The notes under the pieces are model-generated. The model made no database searches. It was not told the DNA's origin and saw only the letters and a list, made by a program, of their open reading frames with translations. Shown in pieces: positions 37,801 through 44,119 of a stretch of 64,000 nt of DNA. The stretch is from Natrialbaceae archaeon AArc-T1-2 (lineage in GTDB: Archaea > Halobacteriota > Halobacteria > Halobacteriales > Natrialbaceae), in the NCBI RefSeq assembly GCF_030273315.1, contig NZ_CP127174.1:1302001-1366000 (forward strand). The letters run 5' to 3'. Made by a program: the position numbers and the translations under genes. Positions within the stretch are counted from its first letter, which is position 1. Every line of letters starts with the position of its first letter.

Positions 37801-39034
37801 CGAGCGTTCCGCCGTCGCGATCGAACGTGTAGAGTTCGATCTCGTCCTCGACGGCGGTTTCGGCGTCGACCGGTTCCGGGAGCCGTCGTTCGACGACGTT
37901 CCGGATCTCCGCGAACCCGTTCTCCGTGTGGACCAGGGTGTCACCCGTGACACAGAGACCGGCCGAGGACGAGCCCTTCCCAGAGGTGTAGACGGACCTG
38001 GGCGCGATGTTCTGGATGTAGCCCAGCATCTGCGACTTGCCCGTACCCGGATCCCCGATCAGCAGCATGTGCAGGTCCCCGCGAATCCGCGAGCCGTCGG
38101 GTAACTGCTTCGTCACACCCGAGAACAGCTGCAGGATCATCGCGAGCTTCTCCTGGTCGTAGCCGTAGATCGAGGGCGCGACGGAGCCGATCATCTGCTC
38201 GTAGATGTCCGACGACTCCGAGAGGCGGACGATCTCCGCTTTGTCCTCGTCGGTGATGTCCATGTCCTCGAACTGCTCTTCTTCGATCTCGACCGCGACC
38301 CCCTCCATGTAGAAATCGAAGATGGGCGACTTCTCGCCCTGGTTGGTCTGTTGCTCGAGTCGCAAGACGCCGGTCGCGGAGACGTGGTCGCCAGGGGTGA
38401 CCTCCCCGGTGATATCGTCTTCGACGTGGACGTCGATCGACTGGGGGGTCTCCCCGCCTCTAAGCCCTTCGGGACTTTCTTGGATGCGAAGCTTCTGGGC
38501 GTCGACGAACTCGGACTGGTCGAAGTTGACCTGGAATGGTCCCTGGCGTTCACAGCCCTGGCACTCGTGAGGCTCCTGGAAGTCACCGGTCGACTGGGGA
38601 ACACGGTTCAGGGTGCCACAGAGCTGGCATTCGAAGGCTGCTTCCTCGATTTTTGGGCGGACGTCGGTGGCCTTGCGGACGATCCCCCGGACCTCGACGA
38701 GCTGGTTCATGTGGCGCGCGCGGATGTCCCGAATCTCGGGCGACTCCGTCTCGGGGAGGTTCCGCACGCGGACGTGTGCCTGACCGAGGCTCACGTCGAT
38801 CGGTAAGTCGTACAGCCGGAGCGCTTCCTCGGCGTAGCGCTGGAGCTGCTCGGGTTTGTTGAGATAGTCGTCGGCGAGGTCGGGATCGTACCGATAGAGG
38901 TCCTGCCAGTCGACGTACAGCGAGCGCTGTTCGGTCGGATATCGCTGCGCAAGCTGCTTGATCCCGTTGTCGTAGTAACTCCGGAAGAACTGCTCGAACG
39001 CATCGACGAGCTCGGAGGTTCCCGCTTGCGCCAT
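34820..39034 (-). CDS. mcm: replicative helicase MCM with two inteins
   Basis: A 1404-residue precursor; removing two inteins (523 and 181 residues) leaves a mature MCM of 700 residues, the usual haloarchaeal length. MCM unwinds DNA at the replication fork as a hexamer. N-terminal domain 1-255 with a zinc set at C136/C139 and C158/C161; Walker A GDPGTGKS near 327-334; Walker B DELDKM near 916-921 between the inteins; arginine finger region LISRFDLIF after intein 2; C-terminal winged helix (last 70 residues). A TATA-like ttttatgg lies about 27 bases before ATG at 39034. Confidence 0.95.
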   Translation of the reverse strand: MAQAGTSELVDAFEQFFRSYYDNGIKQLAQRYPTEQRSLYVDWQDLYRYDPDLADDYLNKPEQLQRYAEEALRLYDLPIDVSLGQAHVRVRNLPETESPEIRDIRARHMNQLVEVRGIVRKATDVRPKIEEAAFECQLCGTLNRVPQSTGDFQEPHECQGCERQGPFQVNFDQSEFVDAQKLRIQESPEGLRGGETPQSIDVHVEDDITGEVTPGDHVSATGVLRLEQQTNQGEKSPIFDFYMEGVAVEIEEEQFEDMDITDEDKAEIVRLSESSDIYEQMIGSVAPSIYGYDQEKLAMILQLFSGVTKQLPDGSRIRGDLHMLLIGDPGTGKSQMLGYIQNIAPRSVYTSGKGSSSAGLCVTGDTLVHTENGFAEIRNVVERRLPEPVDAETAVEDEIELYTFDRDGGTLETASTSHVWRMPPKQCRRIETARGKELEASRNTPVLTCGNDGLEWKPIADVEAGEYVAAPRYDGVDRSTPPIEDYFEFTNEKLKLDDESVALIRRRLCEEFGTLRDAAAALDLTEDFLYDTVPNRHVPLDRLGRILEAIDVDLEELSIDRAMLRHGDSVRIPDEFDEDLCYLLGLVFGDGDIMLSRRGENRGHVRISNGDEAILERAVDIFDETFDKRPVIEYQDDRVPCIRVHSATIARFVSNVGMETPKAHLELDPALATAEHADAFLRGLMDADGSVSARTNGGSSIHLSTISETFARQVQLMLETYGVRARVRERDRRGVSVLENGYEIESNHVQYHLECYGTDIDRFADAIGFGCPTKQAALERVVGDAKRRGETIPVGSVLTAVDAAGGEYYMNFNRGDNPGRERARRMLEDRDLGDAESIVEEAVEADLRWDEVVAAVDTGEKEVFDLTVPETHNFLANGVVTHNTAAAVRDDFGDGQQWTLEAGALVLADQGIAAVDELDKMRCVTGDSTVSTSGGEVEIRELAHDAIAEGTVEELENGRTIRDVDRSVRTMADDGTIVERPVTAIHQYDAPSELVEVVTEDGNWVRSTPDHPFFVHENGDVTERAAADLEPGDETLAPCNQSTVVTDGGAVLVESSADSGLRDVEPREITDVRRIDGDTFEFVYDLTVEGTHNFVANGMVVHNSEDRSAMHEALEQQKISVSKAGINATLQSRCSLLGAANPKYGRFDQYEPIGEQIDLEPALISRFDLIFTVTDQPDEEKDRDLAEHILTTNYAGELTTQREEMPSLEVSAEEIEEMTDQVDPVIDAELLRKYVAYAKQNCHPRMTEEAREAIRDFYVDLRAKGTDEDAPVPVTARKLEALVRLSEASARVRLSDTVEQADAERVIEIVRSCLQDIGVDPETGEFDADIVEAGTSKSQRDRIKNLKQLISDVEEEYDDGAPTDVVLERADEVGLDRSKAEHEIEKLKQKGEVYEPSTDTLRTT
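35726..36268 (-). other. intein 2 in MCM, mini-intein without endonuclease
   Basis: Precursor residues 923-1103 (181 residues), inserted directly after the Walker B segment DELDKMR and before SEDRSAMHEA. It starts CVTGDSTVST, has TPDHPFFV as block B and ends VEGTHNFVANGMVVHN, with a Ser at +1. No LAGLIDADG motif is present, so it depends on splicing only. Just 39 extein residues separate it from intein 1. Confidence 0.92.
36386..37954 (-). other. intein 1 in MCM with LAGLIDADG homing endonuclease
   Basis: Precursor residues 361-883 (523 residues), between extein ends SSSAGL and TAAAVRD. Splicing motifs: Cys1 in CVTGDTLV, block B-like TPVL, block F/G FDLTVPETHNFLANGVVTHN ending His-Asn, and +1 Thr. 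Two endonuclease dodecapeptides are present: LCYLLGLVFGDGD (about intein residue 220) and LRGLMDADG (about 321). It can therefore both splice and possibly spread by homing. It lies about 25 residues after Walker A. Confidence 0.92.
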
Positions 39035-39282
39035 TGCACTGGGTTAGGTGCGCCATCGGCCATAAAAGGTCGTATACCGCGCCGAAAGTGATCGTGGGAT
39101 CGCTCGGGTTGTGAACCACGGGCGGAGCACTCCTCCCTGGTTCAAATCCGTGTTCTTTCCAGCCTCGCTGCTCACGGGGTTGTTCGCAGCGAGAATGGGA
39201 CCGCGCGGTCTAGATCCGTTTCCTCTGGCGTTTTCTTGACTTGCTATTCTACTCGATCGGGACTTGTGATTCGGTGACATCG

Positions 39283-40305
39283 TTACTCGAAGGTCAGTTT
39301 CTGCAGGTGTGGTCGTCGGCACTGTTCCATCCGGTCGCGCTTGCTCGCCTTGTCGTAGTACTTCTCAATCACGTCCTGACTGGCGTCGACCCGCTCACGG
39401 ACGACTTCACGAGGAACGCCACAGTCTCGGTGCCAAGTGATTGAGCCGGTTCGAACGTGGTGGGGTGCTCGCGACGACGGGCACTGGCTCGAACTGCTGT
39501 GGTTGGTGAAGTCGCACGTCGGCCGGGAGTGGCCGTGCGGGCACGCCTGTCGGACACACGGGAACGTCGCCCGGTACATCCAACTCCGGAGGGTGTTGGT
39601 CGTCGGTCGTCCCTGAAGCGACGAGAAAAGGGGCTGGCGGCCGTACTCGTCGTGTCTGTCGGCTCGATTCGTTCGAATGTACGCCGATACCGACTTGGCG
39701 ACCGGTTCATCAATTCCGACGATTCGCTCGCCGTTGAGCTTGTTCTTGAGCGGGGTATCCGTTTCCGGACGGTGCGCGAATTCGATCGACTGCTCGCCGG
39801 CGTCGAAATCCCGGAGATCGAGCGCACGAATCCCACCGAGTCTGGCACCGGTGTTCCAGGCGACTTCCAGCAGCGCGTGATACTTCGAGCCGTATCGATC
39901 ACTGCTCCGGTAGTGCTGGAGCAGCTGGATTGCTCGCTCGGCGTCGAGTTTCGTCTCGCGGGATTGCTCGTCTTCGGGAACGTCGGGGACGTGGACCTTT
40001 TCGGCCAGCCCACCGCCCACCGCTTCAATCCGTTCGAGGTACGCGATGAATGCCTGCAGCGTATCCATCTCGTTGTGAAGAGTGTACGAAGCCACGTTCT
40101 GACCCGATCGGACGGACTCGAACTGATCGAGAATCCAGCCGTCGAGTTCGTCGACAGTCTCGATCTCCTGGCGTTCACACCACTCCACGAACAACTTCAG
40201 CCGATACCGGTACGTGACGAGCGTTTCGTCCGTCAGTTCGGTCTTGCGAGCGTTTAGATACCGCTCGAATCCCTCGCGGGGTGAAAGGTCGGTCGGCCGC
40301 TTCAT
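39283..40305 (-). CDS. tyrosine integrase/recombinase
   Basis: A 340-residue site-specific recombinase. The N-terminal core-binding (SAM-like) domain spans about 10-95; the catalytic domain has R155 in ARLGG, the H-x-x-R box at 282-285 (HHVR) and the nucleophile Tyr at 316 or 317 in EKYYDKAS. The Cys/His-containing loop CPHGHSRPTC before the HxxR box resembles integrases of haloviruses and plasmids. Its ATG overlaps the stop of a small upstream gene (atga), so they are co-transcribed. It likely moved the element now ending at tRNA-Pro. Confidence 0.85.
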   Translation of the reverse strand: MKRPTDLSPREGFERYLNARKTELTDETLVTYRYRLKLFVEWCERQEIETVDELDGWILDQFESVRSGQNVASYTLHNEMDTLQAFIAYLERIEAVGGGLAEKVHVPDVPEDEQSRETKLDAERAIQLLQHYRSSDRYGSKYHALLEVAWNTGARLGGIRALDLRDFDAGEQSIEFAHRPETDTPLKNKLNGERIVGIDEPVAKSVSAYIRTNRADRHDEYGRQPLFSSLQGRPTTNTLRSWMYRATFPCVRQACPHGHSRPTCDFTNHSSSSQCPSSRAPHHVRTGSITWHRDCGVPREVVRERVDASQDVIEKYYDKASKRDRMEQCRRPHLQKLTFE

Positions 40306-40508
40306 TGCCCACCCTGGCTGACTGGGGAGCGATTCGCCGTCGGTTCGGCCGTCAGTGCGGGACGTTCAAGGCCCCGCCGGTGGTTCTCCAACATGGCTTC
40401 GGTAGCTTGGTTACCGGAGCCGCCGCGGATCCAGTGCCCTAACACTGGTCCGCATTTTACTGCCGGACCCGACGGACAGTCAGATCCGCGTGAGTCTCCG
40501 GTTAGCAA
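40302..40508 (-). CDS. small protein upstream of integrase, start uncertain
   Basis: A frame of 68 codons from TTG at 40508, ending on the TGA that overlaps the integrase ATG. The core, CGPVLGHWIRGGSGNQATEAMLENHRRG, looks conserved rather than random, and a TATA-like tttata (minus strand, plus coordinates 40529-40534) sits 21-26 bases before the TTG. GTG or ATG codons inside the frame would give shorter products. A role with the integrase (excision factor?) is only suggested by position. The open frame extends upstream antisense to the repressor, but that part is not believed. Confidence 0.5.
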   Translation of the reverse strand: MLTGDSRGSDCPSGPAVKCGPVLGHWIRGGSGNQATEAMLENHRRGLERPALTAEPTANRSPVSQGGQ

Positions 40509-40541
40509 ACCAGTCTCTACCGAGAGAGTATAAATGTTCAC

Positions 40542-40573
40542 ATGGATTCGTGTGCTTGACCACACGTATCCAT
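40542..40573. promoter_or_regulatory. 32-base near-perfect palindrome between repressor and integrase operons
   Basis: Left arm atggattcgtgtg and right arm cacacgtatccat pair at 12 of 13 positions around the six-base centre cttgac. It sits upstream of the integrase-side TATA box and about 56 bases before the repressor gene, where an operator for the wHTH repressor would be expected. Confidence 0.6.
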
Positions 40574-40589
40574 TATCCAAATGTGATAT

Positions 40590-40607
40590 GTTCGTCGCGT
40601 AACGAAC
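40590..40607. promoter_or_regulatory. second palindrome, 6-6-6 layout
   Basis: gttcgt and acgaac flank a six-base centre cgcgta, the same arm-spacer-arm layout as the inner part of the 40542-40573 palindrome. It lies 22 bases before the repressor start and could be an autoregulatory operator. Confidence 0.4.
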
Positions 40608-40628
40608 GAGTTGTAGGTGTGACTGAGA

Positions 40629-40892
40629 GTGCGAAAAAGCGCTGACTGGATGCAACTCCCGATTGATGAGAGAATTCTTGAAGCCTTCTCTACCTCCGGT
40701 ATGATCCTGTCTCCGGCAGTTATCGCGAAGAACATCGACAAGAGTCGAGACGAAGTAAACCGTCGCCTTTCGGTCCTTGTCGAGTACGGTGTTGTCACGC
40801 GCGTCGAGCGTGGGTACTACGAGATCACCGAGCTCGGCGAGCAGTACCTCGCTGGCGAGATTGACGCCAACAGTATCGAACCGGACAGCTAA
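40629..40892 (+). CDS. PhiH1-type winged-helix repressor
   Basis: An 87-residue DNA-binding protein made of one winged helix: RKSADWMQLPIDERILEAFSTSG, recognition region AKNIDKSRDEVNRRLSVLVEYGVV and wing RVERGYYEITELGEQYL. This pattern is that of the repressor of halophage PhiH1 and relatives, which hold proviruses silent. GTG at 40629 gives the family start MRKSADWM. The gene is divergent from the integrase unit and faces two palindromes, its likely operators. Confidence 0.8.
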   Translation: MRKSADWMQLPIDERILEAFSTSGMILSPAVIAKNIDKSRDEVNRRLSVLVEYGVVTRVERGYYEITELGEQYLAGEIDANSIEPDS

Positions 40893-40894
40893 CC

Positions 40895-41125
40895 TCACGC
40901 CTCACCTCCCCGGAGCGTGAGCGCAAGCCGATCGCGTGGGATCAGCGCCCCAGTCTTCCGGTCACGCAGTTCGTCGAACTCCGGTTCAGCGTTTGCGTAT
41001 CCAGTCGCACATTGCTGACACCAGAAGTGGTTATTCGTTACTTCCCAGGACCGATGCCCCTTCGGGCAGGTGTATCGCCACCTGTCGGCGGGCGAACGCA
41101 GCCGTATCAACTGTTTTGAAGACAT
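40895..41125 (-). CDS. small zinc-ribbon-like protein
   Basis: A 76-residue protein. CPKGH (about 20-24) and CQQC (about 36-39) would bind one zinc, within SPADRWRYTCPKGHRSWEVTN. Similar single-zinc proteins accompany PhiH1-type repressors in haloarchaeal proviruses. It converges with the repressor (2-base gap). A TATA-like cttttacac (plus coordinates about 41148-41156) precedes the ATG at 41125 by about 25 bases. Function unknown. Confidence 0.65.
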   Translation of the reverse strand: MSSKQLIRLRSPADRWRYTCPKGHRSWEVTNNHFWCQQCATGYANAEPEFDELRDRKTGALIPRDRLALTLRGGEA

Positions 41126-41248
41126 TCAGGCAAACCGACAGTCGAGAGTGTAAAAGTGAATGCCCTAAGCCGGTTAGTGAAAGTGAAAGTGATTTACCGA
41201 AATTTCCGATTATCAAGACTGATACCTACGCCAAGGATGAAATATATT

Positions 41249-42690
41249 GGTCGTGTCCCAAACTCGTCTAGAGTCGTAACTGACTCCTGTGGAAACAGGG
41301 TCACCTCTGGTACCTACCCCGAAGTGACCCATGCACGCCACAATCGACGCGCAAGTCACGGTTAGCATCGACTTAGACAAAACGCTACCGCTTGCCACTC
41401 TCGCTGAATCTCTCACAGAGCTTCACCTCGAGGCGACGATCCTCGAGGAGCTTGTCAAAAGCCTCGACGAGCGCCTCGTCGAGGCGTACTGTGGGGAGAA
41501 ACACGCGCGCGGAAACGGCGATCGCCGTTTCCAGCGCGCCGGAACCACAACACGAACAGCTGTGACAACCGCAGGAGAGCACGAATTTTCCCTTCATCAC
41601 GTCAAAGACACCGCTGCCACCGGTGACGATCCTACCTACTTCCGCCCTCTCGAAGATCTCATCAAATTCGACGGGCAGCGCATCTATCAAGAGGATATTT
41701 CGCTCCAGAGTACCGAACTCGCTACGTCGCTCAGCTTTCGTGATGCCGTTGCCCACGGCGACGGCTTCACTCCGATGCCTTCGAGAACCACGATCAACCG
41801 CCGAGTCCGTGAGTACGGCAGCAAACTCGGTGACTTCGTTCGTGATCGGCTTCCTGGGACGAATGCAGACACTGTCGTTCCTGACGGAACGAAGTGTCAT
41901 AGCCAGGACGATCACTGCACGTACCACGACGTCAACGTCACTCTCGGACAGATCACCGAAGACAACGCGGAAACCACGCTCTTAGACGTCAATGTCAACG
42001 AACCGTGGGACGATACAGCAGAAGATCTCGAAGAGAACGAGGCGATCACTGACGACGCGACGGTCGTCAGTGACGCCGAGGAATCCCTCGTCGACGCCTT
42101 CGAGACCAGCTATCGATCTCATCAGCTCGATCTCGTTCATGTCGGTCGAACGCTTGGATACAAGCTGTGGAAGGACGGTACCTTTTCGCTCAAAACGCGG
42201 AAAGCGATCGCCTCAGACGTCACAAACGACTTGTTCCATCTGAAAAACTCGGTTGCGCTCCATGCACCGAGGAATGAGCGTTTGGCGATCCGCGAGCGGA
42301 TCGACCAAACGCTCGAGAACCTCACGAAGGAGGCGTGGCGCTTAGAGCAACAGGACTCTCCAAAAGCAGCGGCGTACCTCCGAAAATGGGCACAAGCAAC
42401 CGTCACATTCGCCGAACTCGCACTCGAGGGACAAGAGGTTCTGTGGACATCGAACGTGGTTGAACGAGCCATGGGCGAAATCTCGAAGCGGTGTAAAAAC
42501 CAGTGGATGAGATGGACAGAGTCCGGCTTAGAATCGCTCCTCTGGCTCAATCTCGTGAGATATGCCGATTCCGAGCAGTTCGCGGCGTTCGCCGACGAAC
42601 TGCTCGAGCGTTCAGCCAAAACAGCCATGACATTGGAGGTGTCAGTTGACGCTACCAGAGGCGAACTCTAGACGAGTTTGTGACGGGACC
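41249..42690 (+). mobile_element. ISH6-family insertion sequence
   Basis: A 1442-base element. The terminal inverted repeats are 26 bases and agree at 23 positions (left starts ggtcgtgtcccaaactcgtc at 41249; right complement starts ggtcccgtcacaaactcgtc at 42690). It encodes one transposase. The 8-base duplication expected for ISH6 is absent: left flank aatatatt, right flank agaaaatg. The missing duplication suggests recombination or deletion after insertion, consistent with the truncated gene on its right. Confidence 0.85.
41331..42671 (+). CDS. ISH6-family transposase
   Basis: A 446-residue DDE-type transposase that fills the IS from just inside the left repeat to the right repeat; its stop lies within the right inverted repeat. 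Length and sequence (RGNGDRRFQRAGTTTRTAVTT near the N-terminus, VVPDGTKCHSQDDH in the catalytic region, WTSNVVERAMGEISKRCKNQWM near the C-terminus with the catalytic-type Glu) fit the ISH6 family. The frame is intact, so the element could be active. Codon use is less GC-biased than in the core genes. Confidence 0.88.
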   Translation: MHATIDAQVTVSIDLDKTLPLATLAESLTELHLEATILEELVKSLDERLVEAYCGEKHARGNGDRRFQRAGTTTRTAVTTAGEHEFSLHHVKDTAATGDDPTYFRPLEDLIKFDGQRIYQEDISLQSTELATSLSFRDAVAHGDGFTPMPSRTTINRRVREYGSKLGDFVRDRLPGTNADTVVPDGTKCHSQDDHCTYHDVNVTLGQITEDNAETTLLDVNVNEPWDDTAEDLEENEAITDDATVVSDAEESLVDAFETSYRSHQLDLVHVGRTLGYKLWKDGTFSLKTRKAIASDVTNDLFHLKNSVALHAPRNERLAIRERIDQTLENLTKEAWRLEQQDSPKAAAYLRKWAQATVTFAELALEGQEVLWTSNVVERAMGEISKRCKNQWMRWTESGLESLLWLNLVRYADSEQFAAFADELLERSAKTAMTLEVSVDATRGEL

Positions 42691-43169
42691 AGAAAATGGG
42701 ACCACTCGTCTACAAAATCCGGAAGTACGGCGGATCGCTCATCATCATCGGACACGATGGCGGGGACGTTCACCCGATGGTTCGCGAGCAGTCGAAAGTA
42801 GTCAAGAAAGACACCAAGAAAGAGGCGACAATCTACGACTCTATCCGGAATCGCAAGCCCCAGGGCCAGATTGCACGCATCAGCGGAATTCCACCGACTG
42901 ACTGGCGATTCGACACGCACGAAGCGACGGCGTGGAGTTGGCAGGATCTCCGGACCACCGACGAGGACGACGGACTAAGCGAGTCCGAAGCGGTCGAACA
43001 GGCGGCGATCTACACCGTTATCCGGGCGAAACAACAGGGTTTGAGCAATCGACAAGTGGCGAATTTCGTCCCCTGGAGTCACGAGACCGTGCGCAAGCGA
43101 TGGAACGAATTCGAGAACGACGGACTGCACACCGACACGGTTGCCAACGTCGAGGGCGTGATCGCATGA
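42691..43169 (+). pseudogene. 5'-truncated gene resembling a viral/plasmid packaging ATPase
   Basis: The frame starts one base after the ISH6 right end (first ATG 42696) and gives 157 residues. PLVYKIRKYGGSLIIIGHDGGDVHPMVRE resembles the last part of the P-loop core of FtsK/HerA-like ATPases of haloviruses; no Walker A is present because the 5' part is gone. The remaining tail has a helix-turn-helix-like stretch (LSNRQVANFVPWSHETVRKRWNE). ISH6 insertion followed by deletion most likely removed the start; the left flank of the IS carries no matching fragment. Confidence 0.6.
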
Positions 43170-43324
43170 CCGCACGACGGTGGCAGGGTGTCAACGTCAA
43201 CCGACACCCTGCATATAGGGCCGCGGTCCTCCCCAAACGGATCGACCATTGCGGCCCACGGCCAGCAACCAGACCGGCGGAGGAGTCGATATATAAAACG
43301 CGTGACGTGCGTGATGCGGTGTGA
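43166..43324 (+). CDS. 52-residue basic protein in provirus operon
   Basis: ATG at 43166 overlaps the previous stop (atga), and its stop overlaps the following GTG (gtga). The product is basic (MTARRWQGVNVNRHPAYRAA...), with no recognised domain. Tight overlaps at both ends support translation, although codon use is poor and chance cannot be excluded. Confidence 0.45.
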   Translation: MTARRWQGVNVNRHPAYRAAVLPKRIDHCGPRPATRPAEESIYKTRDVRDAV

Positions 43325-43704
43325 ATCGCTCGAAGCGAGCGAATCACTTCGGCACGATCTGCGAGAAGCGGATGGCAGCCAAACGACGGTTCGACCTGGA
43401 ACGATCGAGCTGGCACGACGCAACGTTCCAAAACGGCACACCGGTCGAGATCAAGTCGACGATGCTCGAACACGCGGACGGCCAACCAGGAACGTTCAAA
43501 ATCTATCGTCGGTATCACGAGAAGCTTCGTCGGGTGGACGGCTGGTACTGTTTCGTCGTCTATCGGCCACACGGATGCTCAGGCCTGACGATCATCAAAG
43601 ATCGAATGATGAAATCAGCGAACTTGCCACTACTCCGATGGCACGGTGGTGGCGATCACAGGGACACACAACAAGCGAAACTGGCGATCAGTGAGGTTTT
43701 CTAA
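43321..43704 (+). CDS. possible PD-(D/E)XK nuclease-like protein
   Basis: A 127-residue protein from GTG at 43321. The segment RSSWHDATFQNGTPVEIKSTM has an Asp followed, about ten residues later, by Glu-Ile-Lys, the D-(n)-E-x-K layout of PD-(D/E)XK nucleases and Holliday-junction resolvases. The following strands (FKIYRRYHEKLRR, WYCFVVYRPHG) fit such a fold. It ends the small provirus operon. Nuclease activity is a guess from the motif. Confidence 0.5.
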   Translation: MNRSKRANHFGTICEKRMAAKRRFDLERSSWHDATFQNGTPVEIKSTMLEHADGQPGTFKIYRRYHEKLRRVDGWYCFVVYRPHGCSGLTIIKDRMMKSANLPLLRWHGGGDHRDTQQAKLAISEVF

Positions 43705-44119
43705 TGGCCCCAGTGGAACTCATTTTGAGAGATATGTTTCAGCGATTGTGATGGATACAGGGCGCGTATCTTGGACAAGGGATGTACAGATATCAGCTAT
43801 TGAATCAATCAGTCCAAGTGAAAAACGTAACGTACCGTTCTCGGTCTGAAAGATCGGCAATATTCTATAACTACAATTATAATTCCACCATCACTACAGC
43901 ACCATCCGCAACTACGCTTTCGCTTAACGATGTGTTTGCGGTATTGGGAGCGAAACATTCACCTGAATCTGCACCATCACCTCCTACCCGCTTAATCGAT
44001 TGTGAAGTCTGTCGGAATGATCCTGTTAATCGATGGAAGATAGTACCAAACAGAAGCGTAGTCTTTCCACATAGAAGTAACTCTTCATAAACAATAACAC
44101 CCACCAATGTTTTTCAGAT
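43705..44119. other. 415-base AT-rich gap with no convincing gene
   Basis: The stretch is markedly lower in GC than the rest of the window. Short open frames on both strands have no recognisable product or codon bias. The last 35 bases (cataaacaataac at about 44087) supply a plausible TATA box for the lipoprotein gene at 44120. It probably represents degraded element DNA. Confidence 0.5.

Noticed and set aside
39110-39175. tRNA-like T arm (ggttcaaatcc) between mcm and the integrase
   Set aside because: No acceptor, D or anticodon stems could be folded around it. It shares 12 bases with the tRNA-Pro T arm only in inverted orientation, so it does not form a direct-repeat attachment site. A chance or decayed fragment is likelier.
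43782-44107. Short frames on both strands in the AT-rich gap before the lipoprotein
   Set aside because: No domain, no promoter and no codon bias; sequence looks like noncoding remnant.
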